Assembly (NCBI GenBank): GCA_030159075.1
Contig: BROG01000258.1
Span: 372,001-436,000 of the forward strand
From: Atrina japonica
Lineage: Eukaryota > Mollusca > Bivalvia > Pterioida > Pinnidae
DNA length: 64,000 nt
Reading direction: 5' to 3'
Program-made: the position numbers and the translations under genes
The notes under the pieces: model-generated
The model's database searches: none
Seen by the model: only the letters and a program-made list of their open reading frames with translations
Told to the model about the DNA's origin: nothing
Shown here: positions 8,166 to 21,560 of the stretch, in pieces
Position numbering within the stretch: the stretch's first letter is position 1
How the letters are laid out: the number at the start of each line of letters is the position of its first letter

Positions 8166-11100
8166 CTGTCTACATTAACTGAGGTTGAAATGTTTTGCGC
8201 TGGAGTAGACATTATGTTTACCGCGGTAGAATTGATATTTTAACTGAGAAAAACTTGGTTTAGTGATTCTGGCGTTAATAAATATGAACCTTTGGGAAAC
8301 TGTAGGTAAGGTTCTGTTTTATGCCAGGAGTAAGGAATAAGCAATCACTTGCCGTCGGTCATATACACATACCGTGAGTCTGCAGTGAATTGCATATATA
8401 ATCAAAGAGTAATCAAATGCTTTAAAGGTCATTTCATTATATTACATTTTTAAAAGCTTACCTCAACCAAACTTTTGAACAAAAGAATTGAAATTAAATT
8501 GTCCAAAACGGAGTGTATATTGCGAAACAATGTCGGCTCATTTCAGCATCTGGAGCATAGCATGTGCTGCTGCAGATAACATGACACATCAGCCATTTAC
8601 TTTATAAGCAGTAGAAACAGGTTATCCTGACCCGAACCAATCTTTGTAGTCACAGTACTGACGATAGGGTAAGTACAAAAACGGTTGTAAAATGTCAAAT
8701 AAAACAATGATAACGACTTCAAAATGAACAGGAAATAATACTTTTGATAAAAATCCTTATTTTACAAATAAAATGTAATCATTGTATGTCTGGGATTTAT
8801 TAGAGAACTTCACATTTTAACATTGTGTATTTGTAACTCGATCTAAATATGAAACAATAAATAACAATACAATAAGACTGTTATGTTCCAGACTATATCT
8901 GACACGACCTATTAAATCAAGAAGGTTCAAATTGGTCTCTTGTAAATGACTCTTGTAATTATTTCAATGTGTCAAAAGAAAATTAGACTATATATCTTCT
9001 ATGATTATGTCTCAGTCCAATGAGTAAAAAATGAGATAGTAAAACACTGTCTGACATTGAGGTTTTTATAATTAATTTTATACAGTTTTGCAGTGGAGTT
9101 TTCTAACATTAATAACCATTTGAAAGCACACACCTTAAGTGTATGTGAAGTATTAGTTAAAGTAAGTTCTAAATTGCTATTATATTAACGAAATGCTTTT
9201 GTGTCTTAGCATAACGGTTTGTTATGCAGGGTATCCCCAATGACATAAAAGCTGCAATAAGGAAATTAATTTTTAAAGACGTGAAAGTTAGAAGGAAAGT
9301 TATATCCTGGTGAAGCAAAGCCAATAAACAGGGTAATAAAAATAAAATGAAGAGTTTTGATACATTAGCTTTTTATTGTTTTTAAATCTCCAATTAACCT
9401 CTTTTCTAAAAAGTAGACACCGACTGCATGGGCGGCATCGTGGAAGTGACGAGTTACGTCCATTCCGCAAAGTAGACATATTAGTTCTTTAGGTACCGTT
9501 TTGCGAAGATAGGTCGACAACAGATTGGGTTAAGGATGAATTGCACAAACAACGAGTGAAATTATGGAAGATGTTTTAATGAGAGTACAAATTTGGATGA
9601 TCACTCTTAAATGAAAACCCCTCATTCCATTTTCCATGGAAATATATTGACATAATTTTGAAATATCTAGCTGTATATAATACATTTCATGCTAATTGTC
9701 CTTTTTGTTCTTATATCATCAATCTTTCAGTTTTGATATAAACTGCTTTGGTTAGATAAAAATGTCTCCAATTTCTCTTTCTATTACACATTTAATTTTT
9801 TAAGTTTCCTGAGATTCAGCTATTTATATCTGATCTATCATGATCAATTCTTAATCTAGATGAAATAGTTTGTTCTGTTATAAATTAGATTTACGTCTCC
9901 TTTAATTACTTCATATACTTCATTGTATATTCATCGATATAAAAGTTAGCACATTCTCTAGAAAGTAACGTGAAATAGACCAGTAGACTCCGTTGTCGAT
10001 CACGGCAAACGTTATCAAAGTGTGCTAAGACATTCAGATCGCATCTAATATCACATTGTTTCTTCGGAGAGTATATCACTAAATTACAATAGTTGCATCT
10101 CACTGTTTTTAGGTGTTCTGGTGACGTGTATGAAAGACAAATCACAATGGAACATATCATAGCGTATAGATGTCATGTTAAGCGTGATTTGTGTTTTTCA
10201 AAATACATTAATCCAGATAAAACAATGTTGAGATGTTATGAATTCTTCAACAATTTATGAAAGCGTCAAAACTTTTATCTGAGGCGTGTGGAAAGTAATA
10301 TATATTTCTTGTTAGTATGATACTGCATGTCTGCCATCAGTTAAAATGGAACACAAAACCAATTTAGCCTGTGAAGTAATAACTCTGTCATTTTATGCCT
10401 CATATCAATATATTTTATCTGCTTTACTGCACGTTGTTATGTAATTTATATTGTGATCAAATACGACCGTTTATAGCATCTGTCAGGTATATGGAGTATA
10501 AATGTTATAGAAAATACTACAAGGATCATTGATTAAATGATTTATAGGCATTACATAAAATAACACAAACACCGCTTTCTTTGATAGAGGTTCAATTTAA
10601 ACACAGATTTCAGTGCTGTATAATTTGATACATGTAAGCTGTGAAAAGGAGGATAATCAAAGTACAGTGAGTTGGCGAAGTACAGGGTCTGAATTATGTG
10701 ATCAGAAGTTTTGGTACTCTATATCTATTTTAACTTCGAGCTCAAGTGATTAAGTCGACAGAAACATCGTCTTGACCATTGGTGTTTTGCTCTTTTTGAA
10801 AAATGATATTTATTAAGTGTTAATATCTCTGAATCTGTATAAAAACTTTTTACAGAATAAAATTTATCAGTAGAGCAATATTGAAACCTAAGTTTTGTAC
10901 ATTCACAAATCTAATATTGTTGGAGTTTTTTCCCCTGAGAAAAATACCATTTTCAATTGTGTTTTTCAAGGAATTTGTAAAATATTACCAAATTCTCGTG
11001 TAACCTCTCAAATAATATAATTTACTACTACTCGTTTTCACTATTTCTTTGAAATCTCGACATTTTTATGGACATCGGGAAATATTTGGGTATAAAATTA

Positions 11101-11849
11101 TGTGCTATTCAAATTCTACATTTTTATTTGACCATCTTAAAAATTACCCTATTTGCTTATGCATGTACATTGTACAATGCAACAGCTAAGAGGATACGGT
11201 ATGCAAAAGGGTTATTTTCAGATCTGACACAACACCAGTGGAACAGTGTATTCGCGAAGCATGATATATGTATACGTTATACACGCACAATGTCGGATTA
11301 AGGGCCTCACAAGTTGTTTAGATGATGCTTTTATTGTTGATCGTTTTATACTCAGTGTTAGCTGAAAATATCAATTAAAATTGATATGTCCAGATCAATG
11401 TTTGTGAATATACATAGTCATATATAACAGAGTGTGTTTTATATTTAACGAAAATGAATACTTTCTTTTGTCTCTATTCCTCTTGCAAACATTGTTGTGC
11501 AATGTTCCGATATCAATATGGGGGTTCAATGAAAGTCGGGTTGACCCATCATGCACTATTGACGTACCTGTCATACTGTATTGATATCAATTTCATTGCA
11601 GCATGGATCACTATCTTATGTTCATTTAAGTATCATTTGTTCTTTCATATTGATACTTGTCATTCAACATGGCTAAATTCCACCCTGTCATTACTATTAC
11701 AGTGAAGCTGGTTTTAACCATTCAAGGAATAAAAGTTATATAGTGTTTGTTAAAAATCAATCATAAAAATAAATCTTTGATTTTAGTATTATTCTGGATG
11801 GTTCCATATTATAATTTGAGGACAATGTCTTAAGTGTGTCTCATTAAAA
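8166..11849. other. Gene-less AT-rich region
   Basis: No convincing gene. Small open frames (9906-10160 minus, Cys-containing; 11068-11301 and 11454-11705 plus) show no recognisable domain and may be chance. A single AACTGAGAAAAACTTGGTTT motif lies at about 8238. Confidence 0.45.
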
Positions 11850-12109
11850 CAACAAATCTAACAATAGCGGAAAAATATTCGGGACCATATTGTAAATAAA
11901 ATGTATAATACAGAAATAAATAAAGATAACTAAACAGAACAAAATCAGAACAAGTGCACGGTATATAATTTCAGAAAAAGCAGAATGTGTTTTCACTACA
12001 TCCAGCAATCGATTAAATAAGGCAAATAAATAATCAATAAATAGATAAATCAATAAATAGATAAAAAATAGATGATTATATATATAAATAGTTAAATGAA
12101 TGAATAAAT
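11850..12109. other. Low-complexity AT-rich stretch
   Basis: ATAAATA-rich sequence. The 139-codon minus-strand open frame over 11844-12263 is an artefact of ATAAATA and GATGAT repeats. Confidence 0.55.
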
Positions 12110-12243
12110 AAATAAATAAACGATGATGATGACCATGGCGACGACGATGATGATGATGCCTCTGATGATAACTATGATGACTCTGATGATGACTGATGAC
12201 TCTAATGATGATGGTGATGATGATGATGATGATGATAACCGGA
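12110..12243. repeat. Imperfect (GAT)n / (GATGAC)n microsatellite
   Basis: An impure GATGATGAT array with ACGATGACC interruptions, preceded by an (AATA)n stretch. Confidence 0.8.
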
Positions 12244-12475
12244 TATGACCGGATGATGGACACCAGGTTGACGCAGGATTATTTTCATGGAAATTATTTG
12301 TGTTGTGTCAGATTTTGATCAGTACCACCCATCTTGGAATGAGTTATCTTATACATGTGACATAGATATGTCCATTCAAGCAATCAGATTCTGAAAATAA
12401 CATGTTGACTTTAAATCTAATTACTTGTTCGATAGTGGTCGTTGTATTGTCTTAAGTGTACCGATTGTTACGAGG

Positions 12476-12690
12476 TTTCATTCCCCGTTTATTTCTTTTG
12501 AATATGATTGTTGACTCGGGGTACCGGATGAAACCGGTCAATAGGGGATACATGCTCCTCCATTAAATCTGATTCCATCTCTAGATTTCCAGATGTCTGT
12601 GTTTGTTCATTGTTTAACATTTTTATCCAATATCTCCTTAACCTCCTGACAAACAAAACTTTGGTATCTCTGAGGTATACATTGGTAAGA
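12476..12690 (+). repeat. Diverged Naiad family 1 3' end (solo pseudo-LTR)
   Basis: Diverged match to the element's tail: GACTCGGGGTACCGGATG, then ACCGGTCAATAGGGGATAC, CTCCTCCATTAAATCTGAT and ACTTTGGTATCTCTGAGG. It is older than the other pseudo-LTRs judging by its substitutions. Confidence 0.7.
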
Positions 12691-14087
12691 AAAACGAAAA
12701 TTAAACTTCCTTAAGAAGTGTGCTTTGATGACGAAAACAGTATATTTTTAAAATAAAATTCTGACATATATCAAAATATGACGGCAACAAAGCAATGAAT
12801 TATGCTAAATTAGACAGAAAACAATCTATAAATAGATTTAGAGTTTTTAGTTTAAAAATCTTTATAGCTGTTATTTTCCTTAGAACGTAATGGAATTGGT
12901 GTTATCTGTATGTTTGATAAAGTTCTATTTTCTTTTATTTATTTTATCAGGTTTATTGCTGTCAAGTATAAACAATTAATGACACTGGACATATAAAATA
13001 GAAAAATACATTAACTTTGTACCTTCCCATTATCCCCTTGTTCTTATCAGATAATGCGTTTCAATCCATAACTTGGAAAGTCGTTTGACAAACCACTCAA
13101 AACGCAAGATTATCACACTTCTTTATTTTCTGTATGTAACGATAGCCCGACAAACATGAGAAGTGTTAAAGACACGTCTGTTTTTGATAGATATAAAATC
13201 AATGATTCATGTTGATCTGAAGTTTGGACGATTACAAACAAACTTCATGAGTGATAGTTTTAGTTGACATCTTTGTTCTCCTCTCTCCTAAATGACCACT
13301 ATCACATAAAATGTATTTAACACAAAAGTTTAAACATTGTTCTTCGTATCTGATATAATGGACATGATAACGAGTTTCTAGAACTCTGTGAATTGGTTAT
13401 AACTACTTCAGACAAAGAAATGATTCTTAAAAGCCTTGTTTTGATATAAATGACACGTCTAAAAACGTTATATTCCCTGCAGGTGAAGGTATAGCTGTGA
13501 TAATACTCCTGTATGAATTAACAAAACTCAATTCAATGCTAGTGCACACTAAAAGCTAGTGACAGCAATGGCAGTAATTCCAGCAGTTGTTTGTTTTAGT
13601 TCAACCATGTACATGTCATATGGGATTATACTTCGATCCTTAATAGCATCCTTCGTCAATGCTGTTTTCCGTTAAATAAAATTAAAAGTTTCGACTTTTG
13701 ACTTTTATGAATTAAGATATTTATATATTGTGCTCAATAACGAGTTTTCCGACGAATACTCATACAACCGAGATCTTATCGTATTTAGACACATGTATTT
13801 GCATTTCCCCAGAAAGTCCCCCATTGAATCAGTGTTGATCTTGAGGGCGCTTTTAATCAGCTATAATAGAAAATCTTCATATGACGTCACGCAAAGATGT
13901 ATCCTCATTCATAATATATGACGTCACACAAACCATATCAATCAGGTAAACTCTATACTTTACTCTTCTACCTTTAATTGCGTTTTTCTATCAGAATAAG
14001 ACCGATCAAGCATAAGGCGGAATTTTCTATTCTCATTATTTTGTTTTTAGATATGAAAACTGATATGTAAATATCAAGAATAACGCT
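12691..14087. other. Gene-less stretch
   Basis: No element or gene is recognised. The 63-codon frame at 13730-13921 has no motif. Confidence 0.45.
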
Positions 14088-14220
14088 TGTCAGAGTGCAT
14101 TTATTGTCAATATGGATGCCGTTTTTGTGACAAATAATTATTCATAGCGCCCTAGCGGGCGCCATTCTGTTTATCTCTCACCCAAACGGTATTTATATTG
14201 ACAATAAATGCACTAAGACA
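14088..14220. mobile_element. Foldback MITE, 133 bp with 26-bp inverted arms
   Basis: Left arm TGTCAGAGTGCATTTATTG (14088 on) is the inverted complement of the right arm ending CAATAAATGCACTAAGACA (to 14220), with one or two mismatches over 26 bp. The centre has a perfect 6-bp GC stem, GCGCCC-TAGC-GGGCGC (14147-14162), conspicuous in this AT-rich region. No ORF. Confidence 0.7.
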
Positions 14221-14645
14221 GTCGTTAAAAAATGAAGCAAACTGATATCTTAAACATTACTATTTCGAAAAATTCAAACAACGATACAACAATTCTTTGA
14301 ATTCCTGATCCAAATTTCAGGAACAAAATAAAAAGTCATTGTATTTTACACCAATATTATCTACCGGAATTAAAACTGCATCTACTAATCTAAAGAAGGC
14401 ATTATACTGACACAGCAAGATACATCCATTCTGATAAATTTTACCAACATAATCAAAGAAGAATAAAGAAATGTTATCACTCATGTATGGGATTGGGAAA
14501 AGGCATATGCAAACGTATATTTCTGTTAGTAAGCAAGGACACATTATATTTACGCGCATGTACATAAAACAAAATTTGAAGATTTAGCACTCACCAAAAA
14601 GATTTAACTAATCATATGTTATGAGAATATTTAACTGTGGCGTCA

Positions 14646-14665
14646 CCCTAACCCTAACCCTAATC
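14646..14665. repeat. Interstitial telomere-type repeat
   Basis: CCCTAACCCTAACCCTAA is three units of the metazoan telomeric hexamer (TTAGGG on the other strand). It is too short to be a telomere. Confidence 0.8.
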
Positions 14666-16444
14666 TCATTGTTAGGTCTCCAGTGACAAACCTATGAGAA
14701 TATATAATTCATGTAGTTATCATGAGTAATGCTACAGTTATTTACTATTTAAATAATCTCAAGTAACACGAATTGATCGAATATTGATCAATAAAATTTT
14801 GAAAGGAAGTTAACGTGGTAATAAAGTGTGAGGAATATATATCATGTCAATAAAGAGTGTTACCTTGTATAATGACCACCTCGTATTTAGCATCATCAAT
14901 ATCCAGTGTGTTGGCAGTGTCGCATTAAATATTCAATATTCCCAGATCCGCCCCCCATGTTTATACATGTATATTGTTACCGTTAAGGATTCTACGTTGA
15001 TTGCCCATTTGTCATTGTTGTATGAATTATCAAACTTTTATTTGAATTCTGTTTTAATATTATTATATTGTTGCAGATACTTTTTTTCAATTAGAAACGC
15101 ATTTTCTATTTTCTATTAGACTGCATTCTACAATAATTTTTTTCACTTGATAAAGTTGCTGAAGACGATACATATATTTTGAACAATACGAATCTTCATG
15201 TTACTGTTTTCATTTTAATTTGTATCTCGTGGTATATCGATATCCCAAATGCCGTGATGCAGTGTACAGATTTATGGAACACAAATACATTTTATTCGAT
15301 CTGAAAAATATACATCTCTGAATATCCCCACGACGCCATATATATGTGTCATGGTCCGCATTGAAGCTACTTAAAATACTTAGTTGAAACATTAGAATTT
15401 CGTAATGGAATAATATGGGAGATAAGAGAACACATTAGAACAATCGTTAGAGTATGAATACATCCGCAATTGCTCTAATTCTTTGATTAAAAGGAAACAT
15501 GGAAACGCACGTCCATTAGCTTAGGCAATTTGTTTGTCAAGAGACAGTCGTAAGTACGTGTTAAAGATGCCTATACACTTTTGCCGAATGCATTCATTCA
15601 TATTTTTTCTCGTTTGATCGAAGCGCACACAATAAGAGGGATAAGCGATATTTTACCCTATTGTATAACCATGTTAAAATATCTATATTAATCATAAATA
15701 TTACCGTATAAAAGACGTTCTCGTCAAACATCAGGATTTTTCTCGATTCTTTGCAGAACATGTTTAAAGGGGTGGTAAACACCATCTTAACCCAACAAAT
15801 AAAGTTTGATGAAATTTAACAAATTCTTAAATTTCTTCAGTTATATCCATTTCATCAACATATTTGTTATAAATTATCCCTTTGTTCTCACTGATCTTTC
15901 TGAAAAGCAACGAGTACAAGCAATGCAAAAATTGTTTTTACCACAGCCAAACAGGTCTACTAAATGTGACGTTTCCGAAATCTGGAACGGTTCAGAAATT
16001 ACAGCGCACTTATCATGTGACTTTGACAAAATTTAGAACACTATTGTCGCGGTGAATACTAATTAACCGTGGAGAGTAGAGGAAATTAATCGTGCTGATA
16101 TTTGATTCCATGTTGTAAATCGGATTCCAGAGAGAGAAATAAGTCAGATAAATATCCATTGATGGACGACAATTCATTTAAAAGAATTTCTTCATAAAAA
16201 TATAAACTTTTAACTGAAGCGTATTTAAGTCTCCGATAAGCAGTCACTGACACTGATGTAAAATTTTTGAGTCAAATCAGGAGTATATAAACTTAGCCAA
16301 CAACTTTCAGATATAGCAACATGTGTATAAGTTAAATATTAATTGTAGGACCTTTTGTATTAATCCGAACATTATAGCTTATCAGATATAGGGAAATGTT
16401 TATGAGTTAAAATATCAATTGTAGAACACATTTGTATTATTTTT
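14666..16444. other. Gene-less stretch
   Basis: Several 60-90 codon open frames occur on both strands without recognisable domains. I do not support any as a gene. Confidence 0.4.
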
Positions 16445-16990
16445 GACAAACGAGACGATTTCAATTTCCATATCACAAACTTCCCTTTTCTAAGTAGTAA
16501 TATTCCATCTTTTCCTGCAAATGGCGTTTTCATTTCACAACTTATGCGTTATGCCAGGGCATGCTCTTCTTATGAATGTTTTTTTTTCTGAGAGCTAAAC
16601 GCCTAGCCAATAAACTACTTACACAAAGTTATGTTGTTGAACGCTTGGAGTCGTCGTTTAAGAAGTTTTATGGTCGATACGAGGATCTTATTGAACATTA
16701 TGCAGTCCCCCTCTCAGAGATATTATATAGTATTCTGGATCACGGCCACAGACAGTGACTCGACCTTGTTACCGAATTTGACCCGTTCATCGAACATTTG
16801 CGACGGGTGTGGCATTCCAGCAGAAGACGCTGACTCCTTCCGGACACCTCGTCTTATCGCGTTTGGGATTCGTAATTGTTTTTCATGTTGAGACCATTTG
16901 CACATCTAATTCGTCGTGTTATAATGGAGTTTTTATTATTGATTTGTACTCCTTCAATTTTACTTTAAACTTTATCATTTCTCAGAGATA
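16445..16990 (+). pseudogene. Naiad family 2 C-terminal RT fragment
   Basis: The 5'-truncated copy starts inside the DKRDDFNFHITNFPFLSS block, continues through a GVFISQLMRYARACSSYE block (16530-16580), a T-run frameshift at about 16580, then KRLANKLLTQSYVVERL, FKKFYGRYEDLIEHYAVPLSE, and ends HGHRQ-TGA (16756-16758). The Cys tail SNICDGCGIPAEDADS to CFSC-TGA is in another frame (to 16891), followed by the family-2 3' UTR. It is a non-functional terminal fragment produced by incomplete reverse transcription. Confidence 0.82.
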
Positions 16991-17277
16991 TCAGCTGATA
17001 CGAGGACTTTTGTAGGTATCCGCCATTTTGTACAAAATGTCTTAAATTTTATCACGTGGTAATGAAATTCACATGACAGGGAGTGGTCTGTCAAGGGATC
17101 TCGGAAACGACGTGTTGTATATTTACCAGCTATGATGTAAAATACACTAGGCTAACAGATTTATCAGTACACCATGGCGCCACTCTGATACAACGATTCA
17201 TATGGTATCATGGAATCGATCAGCGAAGCTGGCTCGTATAAATTGACCCTGTACTTTGATATCTGTCTATTTCTAAG

Positions 17278-17399
17278 TAATCTCGTGGTCGAGCGGATAG
17301 AGGATTACGGTTTAAACCCTAAAGCTTCTCACCTTCAGCGTGGGTTTGTGTTCCGTTGATTTTATAAGAAACGTTGGTAGTGTACTTGCGGACGGCCGA
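17278..17399 (+). mobile_element. Possible tRNA-headed SINE fragment
   Basis: GTGGTCGAGCGGATAGAGG (17285-17303) resembles a pol III A box of a Ser/Leu-type tRNA. GTGGGTTTGTGTTCCG (about 17340-17355) resembles a worn B box. A CTTGCGGACGGCCG segment follows and is cut by a Naiad pseudo-LTR at about 17400. No cloverleaf can be drawn with confidence, so this is not called as a tRNA gene. Confidence 0.4.
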
Positions 17400-17531
17400 T
17401 GATGTCGACCAACTCCTCCATGGCACCTGATCCCACCTCTTGGTTTCCAGAGGTCCGTGTTTGTCAATTTTTACCGGATTTGTATCTATGTCCTGGACAT
17501 TCTATTGATTTGTACGTTGGTATCTTTTTTT
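17400..17531 (+). repeat. Solo Naiad family 1 pseudo-LTR / 3' end
   Basis: CTCCTCCATGGCACCTGATC through TTGGTATCTTTTTTT, closely matching 4310-4440. It is truncated a few bases inside the usual start. A (GT)n tract lies about 115 bp downstream. Confidence 0.85.
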
Positions 17532-17640
17532 TATATAAAGACGTTTTAAACGTTAAAACAAACATGTGTAAAGAGCTATCACTCCTATCTGGCGTTGCTG
17601 CGTCATGCGTTGTCAAAGTGATCGACGTATACACAAATTG

Positions 17641-17644
<4 letters not shown>

Positions 17645-17689
<45 letters not shown>
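17645..17689. repeat. (GT)n microsatellite
   Basis: Uninterrupted GT dinucleotide for about 45 bp. Confidence 0.95.
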
Positions 17690-17690
<1 letters not shown>

Positions 17691-20091
17691 CAATTGTGGA
17701 TATAGATTTAATTCAACGTACTGTATTGTTTATACAGAATATAAACTATTTCTGTATCTAGATTTATGACATACTCATATTTATAGATATATGACACAAG
17801 TTTGTCAAAATGCTCTTTTCCAGACAAGTTTGATGCATAAAAGACATGTTAATTGTGGTAATGCCGTCGGAATAATGTATACAAAGAAAATATAAAAATA
17901 AAACACAAAATGATTGATAGGTGAGCATTTTTAAACAGAGTGTATGTCATCTGATGTATTATAATATATACTAATATTGTGAAATCCTATATATTTTATT
18001 CGTTTTATTGGTCTTGTAATTATATTTATTTCACTGTTTAGCCGTAAATAATATACTTTCTTCTTAATTGATTTATCAGCGTCTCTCTCGTGCTTCTTGT
18101 TTCAGTTTTAGATCCAATGGTTGGTGATACATTTTTAGTTAAAAGATGTGTTATTGACGTGATGGACAGATTTATTAAGCAAATATGAACTATATGTTTT
18201 GATTACCTTGTGAGTGACAAGAGTAGTCGAACAAAACAACAATAACAACAAAAGTAACAACATAAACAATTTACGCACACACGAACACACACAAATAAAT
18301 ATAAAAATTGTGAATGGGTAGATGGTCAAGTGATTCAAATATATATATATTTGAATCTCTCTATATTCCTATAATATTGGGGGCATCCTAGTTTAACCGG
18401 TGAAAAACAAGGTTTGACTGTTAGACCTTAGATTGACTACAACATATATGAGAACATGTACAGAAGAAGTGTGGATATACATATTGATTTTGAAATCAAA
18501 ATAAAAACCTTTGTGTTAACTTAAATGTTTCAATATGAAATCCGAATCTCTACCAACAAACGTGTATGAAGTCTACAGAATTAATATGGTTATTAATATT
18601 TTTTACGAAACAAGGAAATGGTTCAAGAAAAGGCAGAGCAAAATGAAATATCGGAAGGTTGCGGTCATTCCGTCTTAGGACATTATTCTCTATTGACGAC
18701 GGGTTCGGTCTACATCCAAAATGACCATATTGATGATTATGTAAATATGAATTACTATATTTCTTTTTTCTCGAGATTCTAAATGACAGCTAATTACACA
18801 AAATATTTCGGAAATGACCTTAATTAGGTTATTAAACGTAGACGTATGTTTGTGTTGCACGTGAAACTAAGAAAATAATATATCATTAAATCGGTCATCA
18901 CCGTGTACAGATCTGAGAATAAATGTTTAGTTTAACCTTTTCACCCCTAAATTTCAAATGGTATGCTCATTTCTATAGATTATGACCAGTCTACATTGGT
19001 CTGTATGGTTGAAAGAGTTATTATTGAAATTTGAGATGGTTAAAAGCAGCACAATATCAAACTTAAATTATATCCTGTAATCACGTTCCTAAGAATCCGT
19101 GAATTATTAGCAGCAGAGTAATTGACCTGCCCTAATTTACTGTAATCTCTGAATAACAAAAAATAAAATTAATTTTCAAAATTCTTTTAAAAGCTTATAA
19201 GTAAACCAAACATTTTACTCAATTAGTGTAATGTTTTTGTGACGTCATGACAATGTAGTATCACAGTTAAGTATCATCCGTCAATAGGTCCATTTGAAAG
19301 TAAAATAAATTTTTGATGAACATTGGTCAAACACCTGCTTTCGAAAACCATGTGCTATTTCAAATTATGATGACATCTGAATAGATGAGGGATAAATGAG
19401 ATAGACCATTCAATAATTTCTACCCTTGATGTAAATGAATAAGTTAGTGAAACAAAATGTGTGCAAACAGACATTTATACCGACCATAAAATTTTCGAAA
19501 TGTTAATTTCAAACGCAGTATGTAACTCCTACAGCATTGCAACAGAATGTATCACTGTCGACGAACGATTATAAAATATAATGGTTAGTTCAATAGATGA
19601 TTATCATTCTTTTTGGGTTTTGTTTTGCTTTGACCCGAAAAGTCTAATGACACGAAACTCAACATTGTACGTACTTTGCATTCAAAAAGGTTTTAATGAG
19701 TATGAACCTTGTTCTGCAGTTTGAAATTAGTTTTGAATTGAGCATCTACGCATAATATGATCTCGGGCTTTAGCCAAATATGTTAATGTCAATTTTTGTA
19801 ATGATCGTATTAAAATAAAGACAAATGTTTACAAACTGCAATGACTCTGTTTTATCGTGATTCCTTTTTTATTTTAATGAAACATAATAATTGCACACGA
19901 TTACTTTTTGATCGTATAAGTTAGAATTGCATGTGATGCTTGATAATTAATATACAGAGACAAACTTAATTATTGATGCTACCTGGTTGACTGACTCAAA
20001 GATGTCTTATTAGATATGTTATCTCTTAAGTGAGGGGATGGACATTTTTTTATTATTATCGATACATTTTAAGAGGCTGTATATCAACGAC
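17690..20091. other. Gene-less stretch
   Basis: AT-rich, no recognisable gene. A degenerate AACCGGTGAAAAACAAGGTTT motif occurs at about 18393, related to the 20-bp dispersed motif. Confidence 0.45.
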
Positions 20092-20518
20092 CTTACACGC
20101 GAAGTGGGCTTCTATGCAAGATGGACTTCTATGCGAGGATGACTCTTATGCTAGCTGGACTCCTAATCGAGGTGGATTCCTATGCGAGTTCGACTCCTAA
20201 ACGAGGTCGACTCCTAAACGAGGTCGGCTCCTAAACAAGGTCGACTCCTAAACGAGGTCGACTCCTAAACGAGGTCGACTTCTAAACAAGGTCGACTCCT
20301 AAACAAGGTCGATTCCTAAACAAGGTCAATTCCTTTCCGAGTTGGACTCCTATCCGACGTTGGACTCCTATGCGACGTTGACTCCTATGCGAGGTGGACT
20401 CCTAAATGAGTTGGACTTATAAACGAGGTAGACTACCATGCAAGATTGACTTCAATGCGAGGTGGACCTCTATACAAGTTAGACTTCTATGCGAGATGGA
20501 CTCCTAAACGAGGAGAAG
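20092..20518. repeat. 17-bp minisatellite
   Basis: About 25 variable units of ACTCCTAAACGAGGTCG; the most regular block lies at 20180-20320. Edge units diverge (ACTTCTATGCGAGATGG). Confidence 0.9.
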
Positions 20519-20821
20519 TTCCACTGTATACTTTTCTTGTGTATGTTGTATGACAATTTCTGTAACTAAGACACGTATATAACCGCCGACATCATCTATC
20601 AGATATGTGATTAATCTACACCAAAGAACAAATACCAGACAGACACCCTGTGTCAATGTTGATAAAGATAAATTAACTTAGGACCATAATTACTATAGAA
20701 AGTTATGGAATATTGTCAAATCAATTGTCGCTACCTATTAGAATGTAAATTTCAGATAAAAGAATTCAAATGGGGATCTAAAGAAGACAAATTAAAAACG
20801 TCTATCTATCTATCAATCAAT

Positions 20822-20823
20822 AA

Positions 20824-20869
<46 letters not shown>

Positions 20870-20870
20870 T
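20822..20870. repeat. (ATCT)n microsatellite
   Basis: About 12 ATCT tetramers. Confidence 0.95.
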
Positions 20871-20894
20871 TATTATATTAAATATCGTTATGTT

Positions 20895-21560
20895 ATTTTT
20901 CTGACAGGACATGGAGCACATTACCGTTCGTAACAAACACATTACCGTTTGTAAAGAACTCATAGATAAAAAATATGAATCGAAATATCGTTCATACGAA
21001 AATGACAAGCAATTTGAGAAGATTAGTATTACAAAGTACACGTTTATGTTGACAAGATATCGATTACAAATTGTCAACGCAGTCCTCCATGGCACCTGAT
21101 CCCACCTCTTGGTTTCCAGAGGTCCATGTTTGTCCATTTTTATCGGATTTGTATCTATGTCCTGGACAATCTATTGATTTATACTTTGGTATCTGAGATT
21201 TTTTATATAGTCAAAGGAATTAAAATGCTCAACATTATATTATTATGTTTTATTTTAAACTATCATCAGGTTGAAATCTATTCATCATCATGTTACAGTC
21301 AGTATCTTATATCTGATAGACGGCATTTTGTGTCGTTCCGAATTCAACAGTTGGATATCCTGTTCTTATAACATATTGATAATTTGTGAAGATAAGTCTA
21401 GAATGATAACTTTATTGACTTGCGAATTTTTATTGTGATTGGTTCGTCTTTGTTGAAATTCAAACGAAGCTTAAAACGCCCATGTTACAGCAGTAAAAAA
21501 TTTAATGGAATTAATCTTATTGTAGGTAAATTGATATATGTACTGTTATGAGGAGCTTAA
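20895..21560. repeat. Interspersed repeat R5, copy 1 (interrupted by a Naiad pseudo-LTR)
   Basis: The left part (CATTACCGTTTGTAAAGAAC, TTTGAGAAGATTAGTAT, TATGTTGACAAGATAT) matches 26115-26310. The right part (GCTCAACATTAT, TTTTTATTGTGATTGGTT, AACGAAGCTTAAAACGCC) matches about 26360-26780. A Naiad pseudo-LTR at 21081-21208 splits the two. No coding capacity was seen. Confidence 0.65.
21081..21208 (+). repeat. Solo Naiad family 1 pseudo-LTR inside R5
   Basis: GTCCTCCATGGCACCTGATC to TTTGGTATCTGAGATTTT. 5'-truncated like the others, and younger than the repeat it interrupts. Confidence 0.85.

Noticed and set aside
9906..10160. Cys-containing 84-codon minus-strand frame
   Set aside because: No recognisable domain or neighbouring exon evidence; length is near chance for this base composition.
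11844..12263. 139-codon minus-strand open frame
   Set aside because: Built from ATAAATA and GATGAT low-complexity sequence (YLFIHLTIY, HHHRRR), with no protein signature.
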